From Isoetes taiwanensis (lineage: Eukaryota; Streptophyta; Lycopodiopsida; Isoetales; Isoetaceae), in assembly GCA_021234155.1 (NCBI GenBank), contig JAJEKV010000047.1, forward strand, positions 7,031,071 through 7,095,070: a stretch of 64,000 bases of DNA, given 5' to 3'. Numbering within the stretch: the first letter of the stretch is position 1; the number at the start of each line of letters is the position of its first letter. Below are positions 35,617 through 46,818 of the stretch, one piece after another. The position numbers were made by a program, and so were the translations under genes. Below the pieces are notes generated by a model. The model saw nothing but the letters and a program-made list of their open reading frames with translations. It was not told the origin of the DNA and searched no databases.

Positions 35617-37274
35617 TGTGACGTCCCCTACTCGTATACGGTGCACTCACCGTATACAAACAGGAGTTCATCCCCCATACCAGCTCCATGCCGATACAGG
35701 GCCCTCCACATAACACTGCAACCGTGACGGGTTCCAGTGGGAAGAGTGAAGGGGTCATTTTACCCCGTCTCCCTCAGGGTCTACCTAGCTGTGGAAGCGT
35801 AAACATACATGTCAGTATATAACATAAGCACATATCCACCTCGAAGGGTGGCCCATCACATCTGCATAAACAAGGTGAGCACAATACATATGGGGAGTCC
35901 TACCCAAGGCTCAGACTCAAGGGGATGACTGACGGCTTGGGTCTCCAGAGTTCATTGCAGACAGAATTCATGGCAATGGATTTGGCTGGCATATGAACAT
36001 GGCATAGGGTTGTCCACTCCATCCGCCCCTCGTGCACACTTTGCGAGTAGGCTGAAAAGTGTCGGGCCGATCAGTAGCCAGCACGGATGCATAGCCAAAA
36101 GGGCTATTCCCGGGTTTCATCCTCCCAGTTCGATGGGGCGGGGAAGGGATCACTCCCTCCGAGGTCTACATGCCGACTCAAGGTGACTAGAGGGCCACCG
36201 CCTCAGATTCGGTGAACCCACTGGAAAGTGTACACCACTTCACGGGTGTCGAGTCCATGCCTCACCCCGCACGGTGGTGAGCCATTAGACCTAGTCACGG
36301 TGATCCCTGGTAGGCCTTACACACCCGAGGGATCTTTTCAGAGTCGGGACATGAACCTCCTTCTCGGCCCGGTCTGCCCCTTCACCCACAACTGTGTGTG
36401 GTTCTTGTGCACAGGCGAATCTATAGTGTGCTAGAGAGGCTAATCTAGGGGCATCTACTATCAAGCCTTAGGTCTCTACCCCCCTTCCCAATACAAGGAG
36501 TCCATAGAGATACATCATCCATATACATCACAGAAGAACTAAAGAACTATATCTAATCTATATCATAGAGTTAGGTTCTTTAGTTAGAGGCTGGTATCTA
36601 GAGATCTAGAAGGCTGCTATGGGCAATTTAATGGGCTAACCCTACTGATTTTATGACTGAAATAGGGTTTAGACTATTAAATTGGCCAAATACCTGATCC
36701 TTGAGTGGCTCCTCCTGACCTGAGCTCGACCATCCTGCTGAAACGCTCGAGTCAAGGGAAACTAATGGTGCAATTCTCTCAGCAGAGTGGGGGAGGCGGT
36801 TTTTGGTCTGTTGAGGCACCAAAACAGAGTTCTAAACCCCTAGAAACGAAAAATGGGCAAGTTAGGGTTTCCCCTCCTTAATAGACAAGGGGTTGGCTAG
36901 GGTTTCCAATTATCCCCTTTAGGCATGTGGGATAATTGGTAATGGGCCCACTTGCCTTTAATGGCTAGGTGGCCAAATGTGCCCACATGGAAATGTGTGC
37001 CCACATTAATGTGTACATTGGAAAATGTGCACATTAATTGCACACTTGGGTATGGCCCACTTGGCATCAAGTGTCCACATGGAAATGTGTGCCCATATTA
37101 ATGTGTACATTGGAAAATGTGCACATTAATAATTGCACATATTCCTTGCAAGCTGCCCCCTAGGGCTACCCACCTGGCTACACGTCGGCGTACACGTCGG
37201 TCGGAGTGGCGTGTATGCGTGACGAGGCAGTACAGTATACGTCCTGGGACCGTATACTGTCCTGGAACGTCACA
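35617..37274 (-). repeat. 3' LTR of the chromovirus (LTR1)
   Basis: Length 1,658 bp, starting TGTGACGTCC and ending GGAACGTCACA in plus orientation, with inverted TGTGACGT/ACGTCACA tips. It matches the LTR at 48,728-50,376 along its whole length. The U3 side (36.97-37.14 kb) holds a tandem pair of about 110 bp rich in ATGTGCACAT and TTAATGTGTACATTGG, possibly enhancer repeats. Differences from the other LTR cluster at 36,030-36,420 and 37,180-37,274. Confidence 0.92.
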
Positions 37275-37287
37275 TTCTCCCCACCTT
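37275..37287 (-). other. Polypurine tract
   Basis: On minus this reads AAGGTGGGGAGAA directly before the 3' LTR. That is the primer site for plus-strand DNA synthesis and has the form usual in Tekay/Del chromoviruses. Confidence 0.85.
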
Positions 37288-39660
37288 GAAATGATGCTGT
37301 CCGCAGCATCGTGGGTCTCCCCACCTTGGGATCATCCTAACCTGCAATCAAACTACTATAATACTTACTGTGATGTGAGTTTTCTTGTGATTATTCTAAG
37401 CTATAATAAATAATAAGAGGGTGACGTGGCATAAGGGGTGATGTGGCAATGAACTAAAGGAAGGAAGTTAGAATTAAGAAAAAAGGGCTGAGAACGTGAG
37501 AAAGAGGGGAAGGCAGAGATCAGAGTGATAAGAAGAGAGAGAAATAGTGAATTGAAGAAGCGATTTTGGAGGTAAGGATTAAACCTGATGTTTGTTTTAA
37601 AAGAAAAGGGGAATTCATCTTAAGAGCAAGAATAACTCAATTTTGGGGTATCGTGAGAAACAAGTGCTCTTGTAATTTCGATTCTTTATGACTGCTCTAA
37701 ACCATGAATTGATGGTTCTTATCTGAACCAAGGGCTGAAATTCTCCTATTAAGCCAACTCGGACTGGTAGATCCCTCTAGGATCATTTTCGCTATGCAAT
37801 GAAAGGAATCCATACCGCATTTGCTTATTTTGAAAGGGAAATAGATGGGTCTTCATAAGAAAAGGGAATCCAAGATAGATGCAAACACATGAAACAAGGG
37901 TTAGATGTGTGAGAAAAAACAGATTTAGCTCCAAATCGATGGGTTCCGGAGCCACAATGCCGAAATCCCCGCCGAAATGCCTAGTTCTAACCCCGATGAT
38001 ATGGATTATGCTACGAAATCCTTCGATGGAAAGGCAGGCCGGCCGATGGGTTCTTTGTCAAGGCTAAAATGGAACCAGCAAGGGTTCTTTTTGGCCATCA
38101 ATCTTACCTCTTCTCTGCTGGAACAACTGGATCGGCCATCTACAGCTCTGGCCGAAGCTCAAATAGATGGTCGGCAGATTTGTTTGAATTCGTTATATCA
38201 TAGTAATTAAAGTACAGTAGATATAAAATCAAAGGAAAAGAATAATAAACATTACGTTAGTGGTTTATTGGTTGAAGCCTTTGCCTTTCAAGCTAGCGAC
38301 TGGGGTTCAATTCTCGGTCTAGGCAAGTAGAAACACTTAGGTATTTCTTTTGAGTTCGTATAGGCTTAGCTTAAACTCCAATAATTGTTCATGTAGGATC
38401 ATTCTAGTTTTGCTAGATATTTCTTTTGCAAGATCAATTTAAACATCCTTGTTATTGGTTTAGAGTTTTATCTTTTGCAAGATTGATTTCCATCTTAAAT
38501 ATTGATCAAATAGGCTATAAGATATTTCGGCAAGAAGACTAAATTACTTGATCTTTTATCATGTTGCTAGCCTAGTTGCACCTTGGTCTGCCCACAACTC
38601 TCCGGGGAGAATAAGCAGAAACTGAGGCCGCGAGTGTTAATCACTCAGCACTAGCGAGTGGGCACTGACGAAGTTCGCTAGTGCGGACTCGACGCTGGTC
38701 ACGTCGAGTTGCTTCTAGGTGAAGGTTTTTCCCGAGCTAGAGACCCGTAGCTTAGGGAGACCGCAACATATTACTTGGGACTTGGGGACGACGTGTAGGT
38801 TCTGCACCCGTGAGATCTTAGGCTTGTGTGAATTATTTCCGTAACATCAAGTGTCGGGCGAAGGTCCGTCACACTTACACATTTATTAAGATTACCTTAA
38901 GGTAATATTTTTAAACATTAATTACGCCGTTATATTATGGAATAACTTATCGGTTCACAACATGAGTAAAACAGGTTACTCAATAATTCACTTATCATGA
39001 CAATTAAGTTTATCAAAATTAAAATTAACGTCCGAGGTACTCTTCATTCCTTGCAACACATTCCAACAAAATTTGTGTTGCAAGTCTTCGTAGCTCGACC
39101 TCTTTGCCCTCCGGAGCGCTCTATTGGCATGCAGGTCAACACTACGTTAGTACCATTTAATTATTAGTAAAATTTTGGTTATATGGTGACCACCCCACCT
39201 ATCTACATGGATGCATGGCTAATCTCCCGGCGTAGGAAGAGGGTGAATCTTCCATTATGGCCGTGGAGACAGCGCCTATATGCCTATATGCCGCTCATGC
39301 CTACACCCTAGTTGCCCAGCGTGGAGGATAGGTCCTTCCCTATATGGGGCGTGAAGGCCTGATTCCTCCTATCAAAGCATATATGGGGCTAGAGGTGCTT
39401 TTCCTATTAGTGCATTCCTTAATGACCTCCTTTCTCTCGAGGTCGTCTACTTCCGTGGGACAGAAGTAGACTTTCTAATCTACCTTCCACTCGCCCAAGC
39501 GGAAACGCGGTCATGCCTACATTGACATTACACCACGCCCTAGAGATCACCGTAGTGGTCTCATCATCGGTCACAACGCGTGCGACCCATACCTAGCATA
39601 GGTTGCATGCGTAGATTAATCTTAACTATACATAGAATTAATCTACACAAATCGACATGC
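37288..39660 (-). other. Long 3' untranslated region of the chromovirus
   Basis: About 2.4 kb between the integrase stop and the polypurine tract. No open frame longer than about 70 codons and no recognised domain. It includes a tRNA-like patch on plus (38,262-38,340: TTAGTGGTTTATTGG as an A-box-like segment and GGTTCAATTCT as a B-box-like segment), possibly a captured SINE. Confidence 0.55.
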
Positions 39661-39685
39661 CTGAGCCGATTTCTTCGGAGATGAC

Positions 39686-41190
39686 CTACTGCTTTACCAG
39701 ATCTTTCTTAAGTACCCACGTCGCGTCTTCCACTGGTAAGTGTTTCCACTTGACCAAGTATTGGAGGAACTCCCACCTCCTTGTTTTCTTGAAAGCTTTA
39801 TCAAGAATCAGTTCTGGAATTATTTCCAGCTGCTCCTCCGTCATTTCCAACAACGTTGGAGTGTCCAAGACTTCGTCTGGATTTGGAGTGTGCTTCTTCA
39901 ACAAACTCACGTGGAAGACCTTATGAATCTTTAGGTGTGCTGGCAAGTCTAGCTTGTAGGATTGATTACCTACTCTCTTGACTATTCTGAAAGGTCCAAC
40001 CCACCTTGGAGCAAGCTTCTTGCAATTCCCGATTCTGAGCTTCGCCTGCTTCACCTTGATCTTGAGCCAAACATCATCTCCAACTTTGAACTCTCTTACT
40101 GTTCGATGCTTGTCGGCGATGCTCTTCTGTCGACTTCTTGCTGCTAGCAAATACCCTCGAACTTCTTCCACGAAGCCGCCGTGCATATCGGCCAACATCG
40201 CGCAAAACCTCTACTTTTGACACGGGATTGTGCCAAGTATCTGGAGTTAGGCACTGATAGCCGTAATTAATCATAAACGGCGACATTTGGGATGATTCCT
40301 GCTTGGTGCTATTGTAGGCAAACTCCACCAAGTGAATAAATTCTTCCCACATACCTTGCTTATTCCAGACATAGTTCCGTAGCATGTCCTCCAAAATCCT
40401 GTTGGTCCGCTCCGTTTGGCCATCCGTCTGAGGATGATATGCCGTGCTCATGGATAGCTTCGCCTCGAATGGTCGCAAAGAGGTCTTGCCGTAAGGCACT
40501 CATGAACCGGATCCCCTCGTGGGAGATAATCTCCCTTGGCATGCCATGAAGCCTCAAGATCTCTTTGGTGAAGAGCTTTGTTTGTATCCATAGTCAGACT
40601 GTGGTCCCGCAAGGCACAAAATGTGCCATCTTTGACAACTTGTCGACCACTACCATCAAGGCATCCTTTCCTCTTACTGTTCTTGGAAGCCCTGTGATGA
40701 AATCCATGCTGATCACCTCCCACTTAGCGTTTGGCACCGCTAATGGCTCTAACGCCCCGGAATTGGCCGCTTTCGCCTTCGTCTGGCGACATAGCCGACA
40801 TTCTCTCGATGTAGCGAAGCTACTTGCTTCTTCATTCTGGCCAATAATAGCCGCTGGCGACTTTGAAATATGTTTTCATGAATCCCGCATGGCCAGCTAT
40901 TGGGCTGTTGCAGCGTGTCATGGAGGATCAATTTCCTTACACCGATGATTCTGCACGCACAACTTGTTCTTGTGGTATAACAGGTTGCCTTCCTTCTTAT
41001 AATGTTTAAAGGCTTCCCGCTCCTTATCTGTTCTAGCCTCCCTAGAGAGGCTTGCCCATACTTCCTTGAAGTCTACATCCGTTGGCAAGGATTCTTCAAT
41101 CTTCTTACCAAAGTCGCTGGAGAGCGTCGAAATTGCATTGCAATGCACTCTAGTTGTCGGGGATGCCTTGAAAGCTGGCGTCGCTACCAC
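39686..41190 (-). pseudogene. Chromovirus integrase with C-terminal chromodomain, frameshifted
   Basis: From the N-side: a zinc-binding region in broken frames (41.2-40.8 kb), then KWEVISMDFITGLPR with the first catalytic Asp (about 40.72 kb). The second site reads SHEGIRFMS (about 40.5 kb), with His where integrases normally have Asp. The third, TDGQTERTN with the catalytic Glu, is at about 40.44 kb. The GPF module (LAPRWVGPFRIVKRVG) lies near 40.0 kb. The last residues form a chromodomain (LILDKAF...EFLQYLVKWKHLPVEDATW). The final 171 codons are intact. The family role is DNA integration, with the chromodomain guiding it to methylated-histone chromatin. Frame breaks and the missing Asp make this copy doubtful, unless they are consensus errors. 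Confidence 0.88.
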
Positions 41191-41640
41191 ATTGAGCTTC
41201 CCCGCTTGTAGACTATATCAAAGTCATACTCTTCAAGGAACTCCATCCACCTTCTCTGCCTCAGGTTGAGGTGTGGTTGCGTGAATACATACTGGAGGCT
41301 CTGATGGTCTGTATCCAACTGGAACTTCCTTCCCAAAAGATAGTGCCTCCAAATTCTTAATGCCCTGACAACCGCAAGCAATTTCGATCGTGGGTGGGGT
41401 AGCGGCGGCGGCGTCGTTCATCTTCCCCGAATCATACGCTACCACACGCTCTTCTTGCATGAGCACCGCACTGTAGCTATCTTACTTCGGCGTGCCGCCG
41501 CTACAAGCTTGTCTTTCTCCCGGTCCGGCGGGGTTAAGGCTGGGGCGATTGTTAAAGCTTCCTTCAATAATTCAAACCCAGCGGGCTTTCTTGTGCCAAT
41601 GCTCGCCCAATCTTTCACTTTCTCCGTCCTCGTCAAGTCA
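41184..41640 (-). pseudogene. RNase H domain, frameshifted
   Basis: The clearest block is RALRIWRHYLLGRKF followed by QLDTDHQSLQYVF and LNLRQRRWMEFLEEYDFDIV, standard Ty3 RNase H motifs. KPAGFELLKEALTIAPAL, from the RT/RNase H junction, sits just upstream in another frame. The enzyme degrades the RNA strand during reverse transcription. At least one indel separates the blocks. Confidence 0.85.
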
Positions 41641-42450
41641 CGTTAAGCGGGGCGCTATCTTAGCAAAGTTCTTCACGAACTTCTGTAGTACCCGCTAGGC
41701 CGAGAAAACCGACTTCATGCACACATTCTTCGGCCCCACCGAATGACGGCTTCAATCTTGGCGAGGATCCGTCGAGATTCCTTCACGAGATCACATGACC
41801 TGTATTCCACCTTTCTCACGGCGGTGACACTTCGACAACTTGGCGTACAACTGGTGCCTCTTCAACTTCTCTAGCACTCTCCTTAAGTGTTGTACGTGCT
41901 CTTCAAGGGATCTGCTATATACCAAAATGTCATCAAAGAATACAATCACAAAGGTGTCTAAAAACTCCCTCGAAGATGTCGCTCATGAGCCTCATGAACG
42001 TCGCGGGGCATTCGATAAGCGAAAGGGATTACCGTGAACTCATAATGCCCATACCGCTGCTCCGAAGGCGGTCTTATGGATATCTTCTTCCTTTATCCCG
42101 ATCGATGATAGCCCGACCTTAAGTCGATTTTGGAGAAGACCTTTGCACCTTGGAGTTGATCCATCAAGTCATCGATCCGGGGAGCGATACTTGTTCTTAA
42201 TGGTGTGCTTGTTCAACCGCCTATAGTCTATGCACATCCTTAAACCGCCATCCTTCTTCTTTACAAAGAGAATGGGCGCCTCCAAATGGCGAGACACTAG
42301 GTCTAATGAAGCCTAGGTCGAGCAACTCCCCGCAATTGCTTCTTCAAACTCGGCCAACTCCTGCGTCGTCATTACGTATGGAGCCTTGCTTGTCGGCTTT
42401 GCTCCCGGTTCGAGTGCTATCTCACACTCGACTCCCCTATAAGGAGGAAG
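41640..42450 (-). pseudogene. Reverse transcriptase domain, frameshifted
   Basis: Motifs in order on minus: LPPYRGVECEIALEPGAKP (42.45 kb), then [20 protein letters not shown] and [12 protein letters not shown] (42.28-42.19 kb). [20 protein letters not shown] follows one frame over (42.16-42.10 kb). The catalytic [12 protein letters not shown] lies near 41.94 kb and [14 protein letters not shown] near 41.86 kb. This is a Ty3 RT with an FFDD box. The frame is lost four or more times, each time by a one- or two-base change near CCG, CGG, CAG or CTG. Confidence 0.88.
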
Positions 42451-43249
42451 CTGCTTGATCTCATCTGGAAAGAGATCATGGAACTCCGTGATCAGCTGAG
42501 CTATTTGCTTCGGCAACTTGCTGAGCACCCTGTCTTCTTTGCTTTCCTTTGATTCTTGTTCATCAATCTCAAGCTTGAAGATGTATGCCACCTGCTCGCT
42601 CTTGATGCACTTGAACAGCCGCTTAGAAGACATGCACTGCATGATGGGAACAACTTCTTTACCTGCGATCTCGATGATCTTGCCGTCGGGTGTTGGGAAG
42701 GTCACCTTCCGCTTTCCACAATCGATAATAGCCCCTGCTGGTCCAAGGTACTCCATTCCTATGATCAAGTCATCCAATGCCCATTACTTCTGCCCCCATC
42801 TGGATATTAATCCCTGGCAAGTCGATATCGAAGTTAATTCTCTTGCATGTCGTCTGCCTTACTGCACCACTTGCTAAGACAACGGGCCTTGGCTTTGACT
42901 TTAGTGGTTTCAACTTCAACATTTGAACCATCCTGGGGGATGCAAAGTTATGGCTACTTCCTGAGTCTATCAAGACTATGAAGGACTTGGTCTTGGCCTT
43001 CCCTACTGTGGAAATTACTTTATACTGGCTCTCTGCTTGCTCTGTATCTATTGCGGCAAAGATATGACACTCACCCTGAATGTAGTCACGGGCTTCCTCG
43101 CCGTCGTCGTCAGACAGAGTGTCCCAATCTCCCAACTCCGCTAGTGCTGCACTCATGACGTAGGGGCAGTTCGCTGTCCTATGGCCTGGCTGGAAGCACC
43201 TGAAACAAAGCTGCTTTTCTATGCACTCCTGTCTCTTTTCCTTGGGCAT
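42313..43249 (-). CDS. Zinc knuckle and protease region of gag-pol
   Basis: Two overlapping open stretches. The first, from 43,249, carries the gag nucleocapsid knuckle CFRCFQPGHRTANC (CX2CX4HX4C) and then the aspartic protease VLIDSGSSHNF. The second, from 42,777 in another frame, carries MDDLIIGMEYLGPAGAIIDC, the protease C-terminal strand, and runs into the RT N-terminus. The protease processes the Gag-Pol precursor in virus-like particles. A frameshift near 42,775 separates the halves. Confidence 0.85.
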
Positions 43250-44302
43250 CGCCGCAAAAGGATCGTGACCGCTTTGGAGTAGTTTGACCCCTCACGCTTG
43301 TCCTTGAAGGACACACCGCTTCTTCTCCCTTGTTTCCCCTGGTTGCCACCATATGGGGCTCTAGCTGGACCTGGACTGGCTGCCCTAGGACTATAGCTTC
43401 CTGTCGCCTTGCCTTTATCCTGGAAATACTGCTGCCTCTGCCCGCTATTCTGAGGTCCTGTTCCTTGCAAGCTTATTGCCTTGGACTCTGCTTCTGATAC
43501 TGTCTTAGGATTTATTGCCCTTACAAGCTTGCGGATCTCCTCATTCAGGCCCTCAATGTAGCTTTCTCTTTGCATGCTTCTCATCCAACTTTGGCACATC
43601 TGACCTCGGCCTCATGAATTCCTCTGTATACTACGGACAGATTTGTTGCCTTCTTTTGCAACACAGAGAACTCTTTGCACCATCTTGGACTTATGTTCCC
43701 TTGGGACGTAATGGCTTGAAGGCTTTAGCAAACTTTACGAACTTACAAGCATCCCCGCTTAAGCCATGTGCCTTTGCATAACCCTTCCACCAAATCCGTC
43801 GCGGCTCCTTTCAAGTTGTTTGTTGCCACTCACGCCTTTGTCTTTATCGTTCATGCCATAAGCATTGCCGTACTCACTCATTTCGATCCGCCATGGCTCG
43901 CTTCTAATCGACTGTTCTCCCCGAAGCTGTTCAGATTCAGGGCTTTCCATACATTGCCCGGTCGCGGAATCTACCTTCTTACGGTAGTCGAGGCCCCGTG
44001 TCCCTTTGTCGTCCCTCTATAGCGTCCCTCGCCTTGCATCTGCGGTGTTCCTCGCCTTGCATGTTTGGGTCCCGGGCACGATCTTCTTCTTCCTCGGTCG
44101 GTCGACTCGAGCTTGAGTCAGAGGAGTCCGAGCTGGGGGATCTTCTTCTCTTGCTCCTCTTCTTGTCCCTTCCTGTTTTCCGAGCTGATGCTTGCGGTAA
44201 CTGAGCGTTGCCCACCGAACCTGCTCCTGCTTGCGCGGCCAGCAAGGCCTTTATCTGCTCAAGGTCCGTCCTCATCTGAGATATTTCCTCTTCTGGGGTC
44301 AT
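43219..44302 (-). pseudogene. gag (capsid region), frameshifted
   Basis: Frame 1 starts at the ATG at 44,302 (MTPEEEISQMRTDLEQIKAL). It has a helical start, a basic DKKRSKRRR patch and a Ser/Asp run, and ends near 43,979. Further pieces at 43,950-43,759 and 43,599-43,219 include YIEGLNEEIRKLVRAINPKT, a typical capsid C-terminal motif, and then a Gly/Arg/Gln-rich linker leading to the zinc knuckle. Upstream of the ATG the frame stays open (NLFEEFGP) back to about 44.43 kb, where a TATGCAG acceptor-like site sits, so the true start could be spliced. Confidence 0.75.
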
Positions 44303-44585
44303 GGGTCCAAATTCCTCAAACAGGTTCCTTGCCGGAGGTGGCCTGGGCGGACTCTGTTCCTCCCTAAGGTCTTGGCGTTGTCGTTCCCCTGAGCTTAGGC
44401 CTCTAACTGCATATACAAGTAATTCATGGCTATATGGTTAGTTTTACTTGTTCTCTTGCATTGTTTATGTTTGTTGGTATAGTTGTGGGGCAAAAATACA
44501 TCAACAAAACATTTAAAGTGCAAAAGAAATTATATTTATATTATATAATATTTTGGTACAAAAGTCTCCGGGATCAAGAGTCTAA

Positions 44586-45356
44586 CTAGTCTTGAAATCG
44601 CCGGTAGGACGGGTTGTCCTCAAGGAACTTCTTAACTTGGGCCGTTCCTACCGAATGACCCAAGTTCCTGAAGACGCTTGCTGACGAGCCACCCTGCAAG
44701 GCTCTCGCCAAGTCTTCCACTCTGCGGTCGGATGTGAGGGCCGCGGCCACCGCTAATCTCGCCTGACGTCGATGAGGTATGGCGAAGTCGAAGAGGTCGA
44801 GTGCCATTGCTCTCTTGACTAGGACAGCATAGTCGACATTTGCTGCTATTCGAGCATGCCTGCCGAAGCCTGAGAGTGCAATCAGCATGAACACTCCTTC
44901 CTCGCCCCTGGGGCTGAATTTGCGGTGTACCACCACTATTCTCCCATCTAGCAGCAGTGGCAGGTAGTACCTCAGCGACCTGTCGTTGTGCGTCGCGGAT
45001 GATTCCCCACTTGTTTGGCCTCCTGCTCTATGCCGCCCTGCATATTCGTCGACCTCGATCTCGGTGAGCTCCCGGTAGTCTTCGATTGTTGAGTCGACTC
45101 GCCTGAGGTCGATTCCTGCTCCTCTTGCTGGAGGTGGTGTTGAGGGACTCGGCATCAGGATGCTAGTGGTCTTGCCTCTGATCCCCATCCGTTCCTGAAT
45201 GGCGAGGAACTCTTCTTCAGATGGCAGGTCTCCGGTCTCCATGACCTGCCTTATCGCCAGTATGCCGGATGTCAAAAGTCGCTTCCCTGTGGTAGGTGTC
45301 GGCTTCCACGACTTGAAGCGGGAAGTTCGAGACTCCCGGGACGATGAAGTCGCCCA
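44586..45356 (-). CDS. Second extra gene of the chromovirus, 3' part, unknown protein
   Basis: The frame opens after a stop near 45,358 and runs about 255 codons to 44,586. It begins with Ser/Arg-rich sequence (FKSWKPTPTTGKRLL), then TSGILAIRQVMETGDLPSEE. A folded-looking region follows (RYYLPLLLDGRIVVVHRKF, GEEGVFMLIALSGFGRHARI) and a helical C-terminus (FLEDNPSYRRFQD). I know no family for it. It is almost contiguous with the preceding frame ending at 45,387, so both are probably one gene of about 490 codons with a small break. It lies between the H3-like gene and gag, in the same sense. Confidence 0.6.
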   Translation of the reverse strand, partial: WATSSSRESRTSRFKSWKPTPTTGKRLLTSGILAIRQVMETGDLPSEEEFLAIQERMGIRGKTTSILMPSPSTPPPARGAGIDLRRVDSTIEDYRELTEIEVDEYAGRHRAGGQTSGESSATHNDRSLRYYLPLLLDGRIVVVHRKFSPRGEEGVFMLIALSGFGRHARIAANVDYAVLVKRAMALDLFDFAIPHRRQARLAVAAALTSDRRVEDLARALQGGSSASVFRNLGHSVGTAQVKKFLEDNPSYRRFQD

Positions 45357-45386
45357 TGTCGATCACCCGCAGATTAGTGGAGCAGT

Positions 45387-46106
45387 TCATCCAATGGAGC
45401 TCCCTCCCCGCATTCGGGAGGTTCCCGGATGTCGGCCGAGGAGTAGATACTCCTCTCCGTCGATGATGATAGGGGCTAGGCTTGTGATGCCTAGCCCAAG
45501 TGGGGGAGCAACTCTGATAGTCTGCCGGCTCTGCTCGAAGTTGGCCAGCTCCTGTTCTGCTTGTCGCCGTTCCTCTTCTGAGTCTAGCTCGGTGTAGTCT
45601 TCGTCGTCCGACTCCTCTTCATCTTCCCTTCCTTCTTGCTCTTGCTGGTACTGCAAAAGCATCTGCTCTTCGGCTTGGATTGCTATGGGGTCCACCTCCA
45701 TCGGAGGGATAGAGGTTGCCCCCATTGGGTTTTCGGCGCGGTGGGATAAGAAGATAGCTAGGGCAGCGGTGTAAGAGAAATACTTGGTCCTGTTGGCTGT
45801 CAGGACCATGTAGTCTGGCAGCCTCTGCGCCTTGTTAGTTAGGTACTTGGCGATGTTGGGGACATCGCCCAAGGCTGCTTGAAGGGATGGCCGGGGAACG
45901 AAATATCCTATGCACGGGGGGACCTGAACAAGGGAGGGCCCTACCCTAGCTTGAAATTCTGCTAACACTTGCCTATATGCTGGGGTTGCATTTAGCGTAG
46001 CTTGGATATCAATTTCTTTCCCAAAGACTTGGAAGATGTCGTTGACATCCGCCTCGGCAGCATGGGCACTGGCGCTGTACCATCGCCTGAAGTCAGCAGT
46101 GGCCAT
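45387..46106 (-). CDS. Second extra gene of the chromovirus, 5' part, unknown protein
   Basis: 239 codons starting at an ATG 115 bp after a TATAAATA box. Residues 1-125 look globular (RRWYSASAHAAEADVNDIF, PAYRQVLAEFQARVGPSL, YFSYTAALAIFLSHR). They are followed by a Gln/Glu-rich and strongly acidic stretch (DEEESDDEDYTELDSEEE) and then GEEYLLLGRHPGTSRMRGG. The acidic run resembles that in the H3-like neighbour and in histone chaperones, but I cannot assign a function. The stop at 45,387 is probably a frame break, because a compatible frame continues about 30 bp on. Its leader resembles that of the H3-like gene. Confidence 0.65.
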   Translation of the reverse strand: MATADFRRWYSASAHAAEADVNDIFQVFGKEIDIQATLNATPAYRQVLAEFQARVGPSLVQVPPCIGYFVPRPSLQAALGDVPNIAKYLTNKAQRLPDYMVLTANRTKYFSYTAALAIFLSHRAENPMGATSIPPMEVDPIAIQAEEQMLLQYQQEQEGREDEEESDDEDYTELDSEEERRQAEQELANFEQSRQTIRVAPPLGLGITSLAPIIIDGEEYLLLGRHPGTSRMRGGSSIG

Positions 46107-46220
46107 TGATCTAGCGAAGAAGAGAGTATCGAACGGATGCAGAAGCGCCTCAGGGAGCTGGAAGATCGCCTAAGCAGTGGAGAGCAAACTTGCAGTGTGC
46201 TAAATGAGAAATGGGGGACT

Positions 46221-46228
46221 TATTTATA
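46221..46228 (-). promoter_or_regulatory. TATA box of the second extra gene
   Basis: TATAAATA on minus, 115 bp before the ATG. It is followed by CCCATTTCT, AAGTTTGCTC and GGCGATCTTC, the same order of phrases found after the TATA box of the H3-like gene. Confidence 0.55.
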
Positions 46229-46408
46229 GAAAAGGGGAAAACCCTAATTTTTGGATGACCTAGAATTTACTGAGATTGGGTGATTCTGATCTATTAAAGG
46301 GTGCAATTGCGAGTTTGAAGACTACTTCTAGGGTTTGAGCATGCTAAGAACAACTAATGAACCTATTGCAACAATTTGGAGATCATTTGGTGAAGAAAAT
46401 GGTACGAG

Positions 46409-46475
46409 GTCTCACACGTTGCGCCCAGACCGATAATGAAAAGTTCATTTTCTGTCCTGGCGCGACGTGTGAGAC
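46409..46475 (-). repeat. 67-bp hairpin, copy 1
   Basis: Outer arms GTCTCACACGT.GCGCCCAG and TCCTGGCGCGACGTGTGAGAC pair over about 18 bp (one G-T pair). An inner arm AATGAA/TTCATT pairs around a 3-nt loop. It lies 180 bp before the TATA box of the second extra gene. Confidence 0.85.
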
Positions 46476-46608
46476 ATGGGTTCTAAATGGGCTAAACTTA
46501 CTCAATTTGGATAATCTAAGGCTGTAATTCTACTAAACTCGCCGAGTTAGGCAGAATTGACCCCTTATTTGGTCGATTTGGAGCTGTTTTGGGCATTTTT
46601 GGGCATGA

Positions 46609-46674
46609 TCTCACACGTTGCGTCCAGCCCGAAAATGAGAATCTCATTTTCTGTTTTGGCGCGACGTGTGAGAC
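46609..46674 (-). repeat. 67-bp hairpin, copy 2
   Basis: Same outer arms; the inner stem here is AAAATGAGA/TCTCATTTT, fully paired. It starts 200 bp from copy 1 and lies just after the stop of the H3-like gene (in minus orientation). Confidence 0.85.
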
Positions 46675-46818
46675 ATCGTCTCAATTTTGCTCAAAAACTC
46701 CAATTTGACCAAAACAAAAGCTAGAATTCTATAACTTAACTTAATTAAGCTAGATCAGACACATTATTTACTCACAAAATTCTTTATATTAACAAAAATT
46801 TCTGTTATTTACAAAATC

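Noticed and set aside
38262-38340. tRNA gene inside the chromovirus 3' region
   Set aside because: A- and B-box-like segments are present, but the anticodon and acceptor stems do not pair; at best it is a SINE-like remnant.
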